A stretch of DNA of 64,000 bases. Source: Erpetoichthys calabaricus (taxonomy: Eukaryota; Chordata; Cladistia; Polypteriformes; Polypteridae). Positions 1 to 14,615 of the stretch are shown here, one piece after another; positions within the stretch are counted from its first letter, which is position 1; every line of letters starts with the position of its first letter. The position numbers were made by a program, and so were the translations under genes. The stretch covers positions 85,959,018-86,023,017 of the forward strand of contig NC_041404.2 of NCBI RefSeq assembly GCF_900747795.2, in the 5' to 3' direction. Under the pieces are notes generated by a model. That model saw only the letters and a list, made by a program, of their open reading frames with translations, had not been told where the DNA came from and ran no database searches.

Positions 1-1603
1 TTATTTGAATCCCAAAATGCTGACCCTGGGGGTCCCAGTATGTTTTTATCCTCTGTGCTACAGTTTGCACACCAGTGCCACCTGTGAGTCAGAGCAAGTG
101 AAACAACCGAATAGAATGAAGCCAGACTAGCAGACAAAATGAGCAGAACTTAACATTACTTACCTGCATGCTCCTTCCATCTACTGTAATATAAAGAGGA
201 GTATCATGCGCTTTTGAAGGGGGGTGTTGAGTGAGGCTTGATCAAGAGTGAAATGAAGAGTAACACAAAGGAGAATCAAAGGGTTATTTTTTTAATTTCT
301 TCTTTGTCTGTATTTCTTCATAAATTAAGCACAAGAAACTGACCACCTTGAACAAAGAGAATAAATAAATCATGGTTACCACCAAGCAGGGAGTTACTGT
401 GATTCTGGAATCTGTTTAGGTCCCTAAATGAACAAATTCTCAACTCACGAGAGCAGAGACATTAATAGGCAATGTGGACGACAGATGGGACAGCTAGTAA
501 TAACAACAAAGTCACCTGTTAAAGAAAACACAGACCTTTGCTTTCTTTTCTTAACTCATTCTACAAATACACTCTCTGGCTACAGTGCTTCTTGCACCTT
601 GTTTTGGAATAAGCAGGTCTGGAAAATGAAATATGAATCTACAGATTATATTCTATTATAGACTGTCACCCTGGTCAGGGCTGGTTCCTTCTCTGAGCCT
701 GAGGCTGCTTTTATAGGCTCCTGCTCCCCACAACTCTGTTACAAAAAGCAGGCTCAGGAAGTGAATGAATGGATGACTGCACCAGTATCCACATATGCCG
801 TTCATTGTTAGCCTCAGCACTGAGAATTTACGCCCTGCTTGCTTGTTGTGGGTGTGTCTTGTGGGGTGCAGGTGGCTGGGCATGGCAGAAGATGCTTGTT
901 TAGACAGCTGGCACTGTTTTGCTCCTGCCTGGCTCTCTTGTTGCTACAATCCAAGGGAGATGAAAGACGTCATGATTCTTCCACTGCAGCCTGACGGGTG
1001 CCACGCTTCACTTAGAGAGGCGCAGGGATGACTCAGCACGGAGAGCACCTACTTATTCAAAAGAAAACGATTAGCCATGATGACATTGTTGCAGTATGTT
1101 GGTAAGACAGGGCAAGGCCGAGTCATCGTGTATCATTTGTTCACATGAAACTGGTGCAGACTGTGGAAGACAGGAGACCAAGACAATAGAAGGCAGACTC
1201 TGTGTCTTTGTCTTTCTTTATCTGTCCTTTGATTAATTTCTGGCATCTGCTTGTCCACATCAGGGAGATGTTATTAACTCAGTAGGATGTATAGTTGATT
1301 TGACGTGGCCTTGTGATTAAAGGATTAGGCTGAATGTCTGCATGACCCTGAGTATGTCATTTAATTTGCTAGAAATGGAACAGCAGAGGTATTAAAGGTG
1401 GTACATGACAAGAAGTACTATATATAATAATATGTATTTGAAAAATTCCGTGACATTACCGTCATCCAGGGTTGGTTCCCATCTTGTGCCCTGAGACCCT
1501 GAACTTGATAAATGGGATGGATGAATTAATGTAATGAAGACCATTGCTCTGTAGATGTGGATCACTACGCAGTAAAATCGGCAACATTAAATTGGCATGG
1601 CTG
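1..1603. other. Intergenic, no gene seen
   Basis: Only short SINE-tail remnants were recognised (about 656-765, CACCCTGGTCAGGGCTGGTTC...GAATGGATG, and about 1458-1530). All open frames are short and without family resemblance. Confidence 0.45.
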
Positions 1604-1759
1604 CAGAGGTGTAGCTAGGGTTTTCAGCACCCGGGGACAACTGAAGATTTCGCGCCCCCTCCTGTTTGCCAAAATGCAATGGGGAAGGGAAATTTGGCGC
1701 CCCCTGGATGCTGCGCCCAGGGACAGATGTCCCTCCTTGCCCCCCTAGCTACGCCACTG
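1604..1759. mobile_element. hAT MITE, 156 bp
   Basis: Ends are CAGAGGTGTAGCTAGGG and the inverted CAGTGGCGTAGCTAGGGGG. They are flanked by 8-bp direct repeats CATGGCTG/TATGGCTG (7 of 8 match), the hAT target size. It is GC-rich inside and too short to code for a transposase, so it depended on a transposase supplied in trans. Confidence 0.8.
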
Positions 1760-2428
1760 TATGGCTGCCAGATTAGGCAGTTTCAAGCTCAGTTGGTCTA
1801 GTGTTAAATGTGCATGAGAATAATGACTTGGGTATGACGTCTCATTTTAGGAGAACTTTTCTTGGAATTGTTTATGATTTTGTAAACACTATAATGTCTA
1901 TTTGTATTTCCCCATCCCTTTAGACTACTGCTGCATTCGACTAAAACACGGAACTTGAAATTTCCGACCTTCAACTTGGAAAACAGAAAGAACATGCACC
2001 CCAAATTTGAAATTCCTAGTCACAAATTTAGGACTGGTATCTCAAGTCCTTGTTTGTCTGCCTTCAGATTATGACATCAATCCAAAATGGCAACATACAC
2101 CACGAACAGTACAGTAACACTTTATAGGTTTAATGTGTTTATTAGAAGAGTTTACTTTAAGTTAATAACCTCAGTGTACAATACTAAATATTGAGAACAT
2201 AAACATTAACATTACCAGAAAGAACAATAATGGACTAGCCTATAGCTTGATATGTACAACTGTTAGTACATTGGGCTTAATGGTTACTTTGTGCAGTTTT
2301 TTAATGGCAGCTCCCAAGCAGAAATGGTACTATTTATCGTAGTCAAGAGCATTAACATTTTTTTAGACATTGCAATGTACATTTTGTACCTTTCTTGTTC
2401 TTCAGTTTCTTCTTTGATCCATACTATC

Positions 2429-3030
2429 TTTATATATAATACGCTACCATGGCTGTCCGTTTGTCTGTCCAGGATTTTAAGTCACCTGTACCTCTCAAAC
2501 CGTTTGAACTATTGACCTGAAATTTGGTACACATATACTACATGATGTCTACTGTCTACTTTCAAGGTGATGATTGACCTCCAAGGTAATTCCTCTTCTT
2601 ATTTTTATTTTACTGTAGAATCAACTCATCGGCAGCGGTCAGCAGGGCAGCGCATGCATACGGACGCCGTTCTCATCCCTGCCACCTTCGCCATCACTTC
2701 CCCTACCTCTTCATATCTTAAATCATTCTTGAGGTAGATTGAAGACTTAAGTGCCATCTTAAGTGAAAAATTAAAGAAACTAATTAACTGCAACACAGAC
2801 ACTGATTTACTCAGTTTAAACACGAAAAGATGCTGATGAAAGAAGAGAAGAAGTGGGCCGCTAGGGTGGAGAAAAGAGCTGCTCAGGAAGTAGCAAGCGC
2901 ATCAGCCTCTGAGCAAATGAATGCTAAACGTACAGAGAAAGAGTATGAAAACTATGAATGCTCAAGTCAAGTGTCTTCACTGCACGTTATCATGCAGTGC
3001 GCAGTTACTGGTAGAACTACAATTTAGCAT
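2429..3030 (+). mobile_element. Possible Helitron-like repeat fragment
   Basis: Starts TCTTTATATATAATACGC after an A, as a Helitron 5' end would. The body runs through a stretch I recall as dispersed in fish and amphibian genomes (ACCTGAAATTTGGTACACAT and on), then an open Lys/Glu-rich segment at 2830-3027. No 3' CTRR hairpin was found, so the family call is weak and the 3' limit is arbitrary. Confidence 0.3.
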
Positions 3031-6000
3031 TTGTTGCTCCAACACCAGTCAAATTCCTGCTTTCATAGGAGCATCCATGTTTACTTTCATACTTGGGTAG
3101 CGTGAATGTATGGAGGTTTGCAGATAACACAATTACAACTTCTGGCTACCCATTTCTATTGTAGGATTAATGCAAAATTTGAAATCTCCTTTTTCTTTCC
3201 AACCTATGACAGTGAAATTTCACACAACATTAAAGTTTAAAACGTGTCAGTTTCACAGATAAACTTCATTTACCCATTGACCTTGCAGTCAAAGCTACTA
3301 CTACCCAATTATCTATAAACTTGGGCAATCCAGTGGGAATCAACCAGTTATGGCTGATAAAACAGACTGTCTAAAAGTATAAACAGGCGGGTACAGAACT
3401 CCGGTACAGAAAGTATTTTCTCCGTAACTCAACGACTGTCAGACCACATTTTGTCAAAATGTACGAAAAATATAAAAATGTGTCTAAAAATAGAAAGGCA
3501 ATGTATTAGAAGGAATGGGAAGATAATCCGTGATTTAAAACAATTGATCACTTTTGTTCTTTCAGACAATACTAATGTTAAAGCTTGAAGTATAGTTGGT
3601 AAGTAATACTTGCTTATAAAAAAAATGAAAAATGTTAAAACGTGTATGCATTTGGTACTATGTTTTTTTAAAGGATGGGTGCAATGTGTTATATTTTACC
3701 ATGACATTTGTAATTGTATTGCTTGGGTTTAGCAATTTCAAAATAAGAAGAAAGTTAAAATGTTACATCCAAGCTGAACAAGAAAGTCTCTAAGAGACAC
3801 AACATCTCGGTGACATGCCTGGTGATGGTTCTACTTTGGGTCTCTTAATTTCTTTCTTGTTCAGCATGGAAATAAACTGTTACCGTTTTGCCTTTGCAGT
3901 TGTAAGCGGACACAGCCCTTTACTATCTGTTACGTTCAAAATAAATTCAAATGGATGTTCAAATGCATTCTCATTATATTTTTTTGTACCATATATCATA
4001 GTTATTTAAAGAAATACATTTAAAGGCTTCCCTCAGTGAGTTCTACACTCAGATCTTAGCCATTCAGGAAAATTTCTCTCAAAATTTTACTCTCTGGCCC
4101 CACCCCCTCATGCAAATGAAGGTCCGGTTGGCCAGTCACAGGAGTGACATTCATGAATGTTTGCAGATTGGGGCTAGGAAGGCATATTTGGGTGGCAGTT
4201 TGCTTGCTTAAAATGGATTAATCAGCTCTGGGCTACATTTTGTAGGACTGGGTGATTTTGTTTTGACTTTGATTGGGCTGTAAAGTCCCTATCAATTCTG
4301 GTAACCCTGATAAATGGGCTCATTCTTTACACATATACTTTTAGGGGTTACTTTAACACTGAAGGAGTTCATGTTAACACTGCTGATTTTACTCTGTACC
4401 TCTGCTCTGTGTATCAAAAGGTCCTGTTTTGTCTTGGTAGAGTTCTATATTACTCTACTTTTCCCCTTTTGTATTCTTTAATGTGTAGCCTTTGTCAGAA
4501 TGCCTCAAACCTCATTGACTTAGCACTGTTGATAAGGTATTGTACTTTATAACTTCTCCCCACCTTCCCTTCTACATCTATAACCTCAGGTAATTACATA
4601 GAGTAAAAGACAAGCAGAAGTAAAGTTACAACATAAACAATGTATTATTGATAATATTCATAAAATAATAAGCTAAGTACATTTGAATATTTACAATCGT
4701 ACAACCTGATAAATGGCTGATATGTACTGTAGTTTCAGGCGGCACTCAGGCTTGTTAGTTAGTTAGCTAAAATGTTTCTAGTTGAGTCAGCGTTTTTAGT
4801 CAGCTTTCTTCAGTACAGGCCACTTGCCTGTCTCAATATTTAGTCCATGCTGTGTGAGATGCTCCTTCATCATGATAGTGTGAGAGCGAGGGAGGGAGGG
4901 AAGGGTAAAGCAAATGTATACATTCTTTGTCCAAATTCTTACACCATTAGGGCATTGTGCTACAAAACGGATATGCAGTCAGGGGAAGCAAGTGAGGCAG
5001 AGTCTCACCTGTCATCATGAAAAGTAAAAAAACTAATAATGATAACATAAAATTAATTTTTCCACTGGTCTGTGCTATAAATTAGTTTTCTGTATGATTC
5101 CAATAATTTTGAACATTTTATTAGTCAAAATCGCTGAATTAGCGCATTTCCTGTTCAAATGCAGGGGGGAAACGCAAAATACGGCACCGATGAGCCTCAC
5201 CTCACCTCGGACTGCATTTTCCATCACACATGGGGTTGATGCATGCAATTGGCGCGTGCCTGTTGCTGTTTCTCTGTATATCGCCAGTATAATGTTTGCA
5301 GACATGTTTATTGTACACCCTGACTTTGCACAGTCTGGCTAATATCGTTAATGAATGTAGTCTTGCTGATCGGGCATAAAACCGCAGTGAGAAGGCACAA
5401 GGTGAGGCAGACAGTACCGTGTTGTACTGAACAGTTGCGCGTTGCTGCTGTTCTTCTACGCAGAGGCACCAATAAGTTAGTGATATCAGGAAGTCAAGTG
5501 CACTGCAGTGGTCTGTTTATTTTTATTTTTTGTTCCAACTGACTGCCAAAATGGAAGATCAAGATTTTTGAAACTAAAAGAAAATTGGGATATCTTTTAC
5601 AAGAAAGTGATGGAGATTTTCGTGGAGAAGGATAGGCGCATGGATTTCATTTACAAATAAAGACCGTAAACGGTTTTCAAGTTTATAAAAAATTGGATCA
5701 GACTAAGAAAAAAAAAATCCAATATTTAAAAACTAATTTTTGACCTTAAATAAAATATTCTTTTGTTTTTCTTGTTATCCTTTTGTTGAACAGTCTGTAT
5801 TAAAATTGATTAAAGCATCAAGGTTTTAAAAATGACTAAATATTTCAATTAAGGTCAAAATTGAAATCCATTTTTTTGTACACCACTCTATACTTTCATT
5901 TGTATTGAAAGAGTATGGAATTGTGGAATTGCAACAGCAAATTTAGAACACATGGAGAGTGCAGAGCAAATGCGCTCTCTCTGCTTTCTCTCGCCGCTAT

Positions 6001-8514
6001 AAATGTAACGTTCTTTCTTAGCCAAATATGCGCCTTATTTATGTGTGTGTAAAGAATGCTGATGAGATATGAATCATAACCAGTAGTCATTGTGCATGCT
6101 GCCATCTGAATGGTGAATAAGCTACTCTTTTGGGTTGATATATTTGTAAATCTAACTCTGAAGAAGTCAGTGCCTCACCAGCCATGAACCTCACAGCACG
6201 TTACTGCTACAGAATGGCCTCTGATTCAAACCAATCCCAAACAGCCATACTTCAGACCAATAGGGGCACACAATGCCTTTCACATCTGCCCCCAAAACCA
6301 TTTGTTGAGCTGATGCTTGCCAGCTAGATAATTCGGCTTTCCTGTGGGGGTTGATTAAGACAGTCCTGTGGAGAATCACTTGCCAAACTGGTTTTAGGCA
6401 CTTCCCTCGACTGTGTTATAAAATTCCTCACTCAGTCCTAAAGATTGGGGAGGGGGGGTTCTTAAACCTCAAACTATTGCTGTTCTTATCAATGATATAA
6501 CACTAATATTACACTGCTTTGACTAAGTTACAAATAAAGACATACAAATATTTATCAACTTGTATACAAAATTTCACACCATAACAGACACCCAATGGGC
6601 CATTCAAAGGCAACTGCAGATGGGCTCATTGTGTAGTCAGGAGAAAAAATTTGGTTATGCTCAGTGTCTGAGAGGGTGGTACAGTTCAAGGATTAGCTTG
6701 CTTTGATTCCTGGCTTGGTTGTGGTCTCTACAGCATATGCACATTCCCCATGTAAGTCTTCTCCAGGCACATCCAAAAGACATGAAGGTTGAGATAATGG
6801 GTGACTCTAAATGGGCTCACTGTTGTACCCTGGCCTGAGATGGACTGTCTTCCTACTGATGGTTGGCTGCTGCTTTGCACAAGCTGTATGCTGGAATAGT
6901 CGTTGATGTTCCTCAACCCCGAAAAAGTTAAAGGTGGCTTCAGAAAAAGGATAGATGGAAACTGTGACCCTTTGTTTATCCATCCCTCATGGGCTTCTAC
7001 TGGATTCGTTCATTCACTGGCTCAATTATGCCCTGTGATGACTGAATTAGTTCTGGGAGTCTAAAACAAATGCCAGGTTGTCACCAAACCATTGATGAAA
7101 GAAGTCTCCAGCTCCTGGTATTCTAAATTTCCCTAAACTATCTGGTGCTGTATCTAGAAAAGGTGATCAGGGCTGCCTTCTACATGAGGTTCGTGGGTAT
7201 GGTCACTTCCTTATAGATTCTGAAGGATTTTCTCCTGGTTGACTTACTGCCAGAGAGTCTTGTAGCCTTTTGTCTAAAGTCTCTATGTCATCTCAGAATC
7301 CACACAGACAGATATTATGGAACATCCTGGAGAGTCTCTTTGGGGTCTTGTTTGTCTGATCTGTGTTTGAGCAATCCTGGTTTAGTAGCATAGTGGCATA
7401 GCGTTAGTTCTGCTGCATCATGGCTCCTTTGTTTACAATTTGGCATAGTCACTGTATGAAGTTGCATTTTCTCTCTCTCTTCTACCTGTACTTCAATGTT
7501 CTTCCCGCACCCCAAGGACATATATATTAACTTGACTGTTTATTCATAACTGGCCCTGTATCCCAGAATGTGACTCTGTGCATGAGTGTAGCCCAACTGA
7601 ACTGCTACACAGCCCAGGACTGTCCCTTATGTTACCCCCAGTGCTTTCAGGATTCCCCACAACCCTGGTTCCTATGAGCTGGGTGGCCACAGAGCTAATG
7701 GACTCCTTAAACAATAATCTCATGTGCTAACATCAAGACTAGATTAGTAGACAGTAGTCCCATGTGGAGGCCATTTCCACAGCTCTATAATTATCTGGGC
7801 TAGGAAAAAATGAATCAGCAAGAGGGTCCCTTGAGCAGCGTGAATCTTCCATTTTTTATTATAAACATTGTCTTCCCTGCCATCTGTGTTCCTCTATTTG
7901 TAGTTTGCAGCTCCTAAAAGGATCTGCAATGAAAAAACCCACAAATTTAAAGTAAGGGCCTCTGCAGAGCAGACGGATGCAGGTCTGGGCAAACTCCTGA
8001 ATCCCTTCAGCTCTTGGCTCTCCTTTTTTGTAGTCACTTGCTCTATGTACCTCAGGGTGACTACTGCACATTTATGTGACAATAATTGGAGAGGTGGAGT
8101 GGAGTTAGGTTAAAAATTCATTTAGGTCACTGAGTGCATCTGTCAGGCATCAGATTGCCACTATTTGATCATCACTCAAGGTGTCAGACTCAACCCTGGG
8201 TGAACATGTGACCCTCAGTACAGATACGTCTTGTATTCTTCTTACTTCAAACATTTAAGTTTGGCAGATTGCATCAAGCTTGTAGCAACACTGAGACATA
8301 AAGGGTGGAACAGTACAAGAAAATGCCTTGTCTGCATGACGAAAGCAGCTTCAAAGTCCATCATAGAGTAGGAAAATGGTCCTAACTGGCTCAAAAATTT
8401 CACAATGACATAAATTTGGCTTTACTCTTAAGAGTAATTTAGGAAACTACTCCTAATTTCACCAGGGTTTAAGAAAGCTCATGAGCTATCCTAACTTACT
8501 AGGAGCTGCCAGAA
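3031..8514. other. Intergenic, no gene seen
   Basis: AT-rich. Apart from the degraded V-SINE at 6715 and a loose inverted repeat around TTTTGACCTTAA (5740 and 5850), nothing recognisable on either strand. Confidence 0.4.
6715..6905 (+). mobile_element. Degraded V-SINE
   Basis: V-domain order is still visible: GCACATTCCCCATGTAAGTC, CAGGCACATCCAAAAGACATG, AAGGTTGAGATAATGGGTGACTC. Old. Confidence 0.5.
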
Positions 8515-9010
8515 GATGGCGTTCAGGCAGAGATCAGCACGTACATTCCTGGAAAGGCTGGATGATTTGGAAACACTGGACAACAATGAACTCATAAAAA
8601 TATATAGATCTGCCAGAGATGGAACAATATTTGTAACAATCTTGTACGTAACGTGATCAATCCATCTATACAGAAAAGCCGATATTGTCAGTCAAAATTA
8701 AAGTGTTGGTCATGTTGGTAAGGCAGCTTTGCAATATTAAAGATTTAGGTATGTCACAATCAAGCATTTCTCAAATTTTGCACCAAACTTTGAATGCCCT
8801 CACCATGTGTGAGGTAATACGCAGATTAATTTGCGAACTAATGCTAAAGCAAGCAGCATTCATGCAAATTGGAGTGCACATAAAGATCATTGTGGATGAG
8901 CACACATATGTGAATCACAAGCGATATCACAGTATTAACACACATGGATGAAAGCTGTACTGCAGTGGCCAGCATATTAACCTAAAGACAGAAGGAGCTG
9001 GTTGGGCAAC
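8515..9010 (+). pseudogene. PIF/Harbinger (HARBI1-like) transposase remnant
   Basis: Translation in shifting frames gives the HARBI1-type N-terminus (LDNNELIKIYRSARDGTIF near 8580, then a segment like VINPSIQKS), the helix DLGMSQSSISQILHQTLNAL (8739-8798) and the pre-catalytic box DEHTYVNHKRYHSINT (8896-8943). Frameshifts near 8650 and a stop at 8949 interrupt it. The catalytic downstream half is largely unrecognisable, and no terminal repeats or 3-bp target copies were found. An old dead copy. Confidence 0.7.
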
Positions 9011-9125
9011 TGACAGGGACACGCCACACAGGTATGCTGAGCTTTGCATTCCATGAACCTCTGGGATATTTGCTTTACACTTTACAAAGTTCAAAAATGC
9101 AGATGGAGATTTCCAAGGCACTGGA

Positions 9126-11528
9126 TAAATAGAGCCTCATGTAAGATAAGGGGGGAATCACACAGATAGACATGGCATGCAACTTTGGAAGATTACTGGG
9201 AACACTAGAAGAGTGAACGCAACTTCACAGTACAGGAATGGCCACAGCTAGTTTCAGTAATTGTTACTTTATGAGACGTTTCCCATAGCCATAACAGCAC
9301 AAAGGTGATTTTTCTGAAAGTATGGCTGTGGATCATTCATTGTTTAACAAACATGCCTGTTATCAGGCTTAACTCTCATTCGGTGTGTGTGTCTGGGTGT
9401 CTTTTCATCTTTTTTGTTTGTTTTAAAGTGGAAACAGTTACGTGCAGCTTAGCACAGTATCCTACATTGTTATGCTTTTCTAATTCTTCTTAGATTATTA
9501 CAATTATTATTATTATCTTTGTGGTGAAGACTCAACATTAGTATCAGAAAATTACAAAATGTCATCATGAGTGTCAATTTGCAGCTTGGGGTGCCATTAA
9601 AATGTGACATTGTTCATTCTCAAATGTGTACTTCTACTTCTTGCTGGGAGTGGGCGTAGGATGCTTCATAACTTCTTCTTTGGTTCTAATCTGATGTAGG
9701 ACAAATTCTTGTCCTAGTCAGACTTTAAGGGCAATTTCTAGGAGTTATTTTTGAGACACTTGATAAATATGTGCCCTGGTCAGCAGATCTTGAGATAGAA
9801 GGTGGTGGGGAAGTCACATAGTGTAGACATGGGGCCAAGAAAGGTCAGGAAAAGCCCTGTAATGCAACAATTTAAAGAAAGCACAGTGAAAATCTGCAGC
9901 TTGACAGATTGACAAAGCAATGCCCCATCAAGGATCGTGCCCCTGGATTTCCTAACCTTTCTCTGATCTTTACATCAGATCAGTAAATTCTGCCTTTAAC
10001 GCCCCGCTGGTGAATCACCTCCAGAACCTCCCCAAAATACTTTTTGGGATCACAGCCCTCTGTCACAAAATCCTGGGGCCATATTGATGCAGCGCCCACT
10101 GCTGGTGCAATATTCCATTACATCCATGAGCTCTTAACTTTGTTTTAAAGGACCAGACATCCATAAATATTCCTTTGCTACCTGGCCTGCTTTATATTTT
10201 CTTGGGCTCCTCCTAGATCTTTTTAGGGTCTCACTAACTGCAGGCCATACATAGTGACTTCCCCAAATCTTATACCTTGCCCTAGATAATGACCTATCTT
10301 ATGGACCTGCAATGTTTCCCACAAGCATCAAGAACCAAACAGATGTCAAAGTAGCATACTGGTAACGTATCTGTATAACAGCTCTTGTAACCTGGGATTG
10401 ATTGCCAGCCTGACCCCATTCTTTCTGTGTATATGTGGCTTTTGTCTCTTGGTGCCCCAGCCTCCTTCCATATGCTAAACATGCACGCGTTACATTGACT
10501 GGTGGCTCTGAATTGTTTCAGTATAGGTGTAGCCTGCAATGCACCCAAACCACATCTAGGTCTTGATTCTGGCTGGAACAGGCACTGGTACAATGTGACT
10601 ATGAAATGGATGGCTGGGAAATACTGTCATAGCTACAAGCCATTCCATTTTTATAGTCATGGGTTCAAACTACAGCTCAGTTACTGTCTATACTGGGTTT
10701 GTATGTGCCTACTGTTCCTACCAGAAAAAGCCCTGGCACCCTAAAATCGTGTAATAGAAGGAGCAGATTCAAATTGACAGATGGATGAATTTATGGTTTG
10801 TTGCATGGAAAGTGATGCCGTCAGTTCTTCGGACCATTACACTTGATTTCAAGATCCTATTTAATCCTGCTGAGGCAGAAATGGCTCCACAAAAACCCAG
10901 ATCCATTAGTGACATATGAAGCTGCTGCCTGGGCACATTCAGCATGACCCCCATAGGTTTGTAAAGTGATTATGTTTGACCACCAGGGATTTTTAACTTC
11001 TCACATAATCAAATTGACACCAAATGTTTGGTAAATCAGGCCCAACAGCTGCCTAAAAGCCTGGTTTTCTTGGATTGCACTCCCTTCCTCCACTCTGCCA
11101 GATATGGCATTCTGGAGGACTGAAGACCACAAATCCCTTGGTCACATAAGATCAGCCTGGTTTTGTTTACTAAGCAGTCCCACATTCTTAATGGCCTTGA
11201 AGGGCCAGGTAAAGATGCTATTGCTGGATGAAACCTCCAAAGGATACACTATGAACAGGAGAGCCTCCAAGGATTATAAATAGACACAGGGCAGCCCTGC
11301 TGTGCACTACAATATCTAGGACCCTTATAGTCAGTAAGACATGCTTTACATTCTTAAAAAGAGCCCCCTTACCCCCACATACATCTGGAATATGGCATTG
11401 CTACAATCTTGAAACATCACACTCTGATTGACCCTAATCATAAATACAAATCTCTTCTTTTCTCATGTTCAGTATGGCCAGCTTCTTCCCACCCTGTCTG
11501 GAACCCACCTTACAATAAACCGCACACA
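9126..11528. other. Intergenic 3' of the minus-strand ferritin
   Basis: No coding exon was recognised. Contains the SINE debris at 10.4-10.7 kb. The ferritin transcript should end near 11530. Confidence 0.4.
10385..10735 (+). mobile_element. Two degraded SINE pieces
   Basis: CCTGGGATTGATTGCCAGCC (about 10391) and GGGTTCAAACTACAGCTC (about 10664) look like decayed tRNA-head B boxes followed by V-domain debris. They may be two old copies side by side. Confidence 0.35.
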
Positions 11529-11548
11529 TTCATGTAAAGCTCAACAAC

Positions 11549-11580
11549 TTTATTCAGGTTACAAGTGTACACATTTTATT
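11549..11580 (-). terminator. Poly(A) signals of the minus-strand ferritin
   Basis: Two AATAAA hexamers on the minus strand (11575-11580 and 11549-11554) lie 55-86 nt beyond the stop codon. The distal one is followed by a GT-rich stretch, so the transcript probably ends near 11530. Confidence 0.7.
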
Positions 11581-11634
11581 AAATTGCATTGTTCTCTCAA
11601 ACCCATGACTGTGAGCCGATCCCACATGTGCAGT

Positions 11635-12750
<1,116 letters not shown>

Positions 12751-12820
12751 GGTGGATATTTGAAGGTGAGTTCAGATGCAGAAAATTCAAAGGCTGAAGT
12801 TGGAGCACAAAGTGACCAGG

Positions 12821-12850
12821 ACTCCGTTCAATCACTGTTGAAGCGAGAGC
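12821..12850 (-). promoter_or_regulatory. Iron-responsive element in ferritin 5'UTR
   Basis: On the minus strand the segment folds as a canonical IRE. It has a CAGUGA apical loop, a five-pair upper stem UUCAA/UUGAA, an internal loop with the unpaired C 5' of the upper stem, and a lower stem that closes with two wobble pairs. It lies about 70 nt upstream of the ATG and a few tens of nt below the TATA box, so near the cap, where IRP binding blocks ribosome loading when iron is low. The upper stem and loop are identical to the IRE of the other ferritin in this window. Confidence 0.93.
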
Positions 12851-12881
12851 TCTGGATGAGTTGTCTGGGAGAAAACGCAGA

Positions 12882-12889
12882 TATTTATA
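12882..12889 (-). promoter_or_regulatory. TATA box of the minus-strand ferritin
   Basis: TATAAATA on the minus strand, about 132 nt upstream of the start codon. It predicts transcription starting near 12850-12860, which places the IRE close to the cap. An AP-1-type TGACTCA lies further upstream at 13145-13151; its relevance is unknown. Confidence 0.75.
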
Positions 12890-13871
12890 GCGAGGCAGCT
12901 GCTGAGGCGAGGGCGGTCCTTCAGGTGTGCTGTCACACAAGCTGGCTGTTATGTGCACGGGGCCTCCCCCCACTGCTCTTCTCATTATCTGTTCTCCATT
13001 GCAATTGTGTAACTTGAGAACAGATCAGGGAGTGTGAGGCAAGCTAGGAAGTGCGGCCAGCAGCTTGTGTTCCTCTTTAATACGAATTATGGCAGCCGTT
13101 CTTTGTCACAAGATCCACTGAGGATTGGGGGAGTAAACTAAGCATGACTCAACAAGAAGGCAAAAGCAATAGTGACAAGGGGCATGTCAGACTACATAAA
13201 GTTTACACAAACTCACAACGCTGCATGACACATGACAACTGCAACTGCAGTCAGCCATCACTTCAGCATCTCTTTACCTTACGTTTCTTATAATGACCAA
13301 GTGTGGCCTTCAGAGTCCAACATTACCCACAAACATGGACTTCTTCCTAGGTAAAACCAAACTTAATTTTACTTTCAAATGTTCTTTCTGAAGTTGTACA
13401 TACTACTCAGGAATAACCATGTAATAACTGTTTGTTTTCCTTTTTTCTGCTAAACTGGTCCAGTATGAGCGAGTGTTGGAGTGTGTATGTTAGTGTACGC
13501 TATGATGGACTGGCATTCCATCCAGGAAAGGTTTCCACCTTGTATCTCATGCTGTTGCAATAGGCTCCAGCTTCTTGTAGGAAAGTTAAAAAAGGGATGA
13601 TCTAGATGTTATTAGGGTCTTTCCTAGCCAGTCGTGAGTGGGTAATGACAGATGTTTCAGCTTTGCAGCTCCTTGTTTTTACAGCAGATATGTGAAACTA
13701 TTAATGAGAACATGTTTTAAGGATTGCATAAGATATACTGTAGTGTATTTCTTCACAGGACTCGCAGCTATGCTTCTTCATCACTTGTGGCACTATACAG
13801 TCCATCCAATGTTCATAGGTTAAGAGTCTTTGACAGTGAAGGTGTACAAGCAGCCACATACTGACCTTGTA

Positions 13872-13901
13872 CATCTATCTATCGATCTATCTATCTATCT
13901 A
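13872..13901. repeat. Short (TATC)n tract
   Basis: Seven ATCT units with one G substitution (ATCGATCT), then AT-rich sequence. Confidence 0.85.
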
Positions 13902-14477
13902 ATAAATAGTATTATTATAAACAGTATAAATAAATAATATTTTTTAAATACAATCTGCCTATTATGTAGTGCCGTTCCTACCTATCTATCTTACAAAATA
14001 TAAAAAAGTTTATCATGGATCAGAGACTGATGACATGTTGCATGCAGGTCAGACATTCAAGTAATCCATTAACGTGACAATATTAATACTAATGGTATTA
14101 CAATGTTTCACTGTTTCTGACAACTGTTTTCTAGGAGTAAAATGAAATGGAATAACTTGATAAACAAAATATTCTGAATAGCTAGGATAATACTTGGATT
14201 TTTGTCAGTCATACCTTAACAAGCACACTGACGAAAACATTTACAGCATGATGTTTATTATTTTATATTCTTTATATAACACTGGTCTCCAAAAAATGTA
14301 GGTGCTCTTTTTAGACCTGAGGATGCTGAATCCAAATCTACAGAATAGTTCTAGTACAGCTAGTTTTTCAGAGATTAAGTTTTACAATGAAAAAGCACTA
14401 TTTTAAGTATTATTTTTAAAATAATTATTCAGACTTGGAAAAAAATATACATAATACACCTACAGTATAGGCCTGCA

Positions 14478-14615
14478 ATGTTCTGGCGCCCTCTCCAGGG
14501 TTTGTTCCTGCCTTCACTGCACCCTATGCTAGCTGGGCTAGGCTCCACACTTCCCATCACGTACCGACAACCCTGGTCTGGATTAGGCAGGTTAGAAAAT
14601 GACATGACATGACAT
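14478..14615 (+). mobile_element. V-SINE 3' half
   Basis: TTCTGGCGCCCTCTCCAGGG, GTTTGTTCCTGCC and GCTGGGCTAGGCTCC reproduce the second half of the V-SINE. The end is a short GACAT repeat. Confidence 0.65.

Noticed and set aside
1028-1038. ARE-like ATGACTCAGCA
   Set aside because: A single short motif about 10 kb beyond the nearest gene; expected by chance at this length.
10294-10744. Overlapping 80-99-codon frames on both strands
   Set aside because: They run through SINE debris and show no conserved motif.
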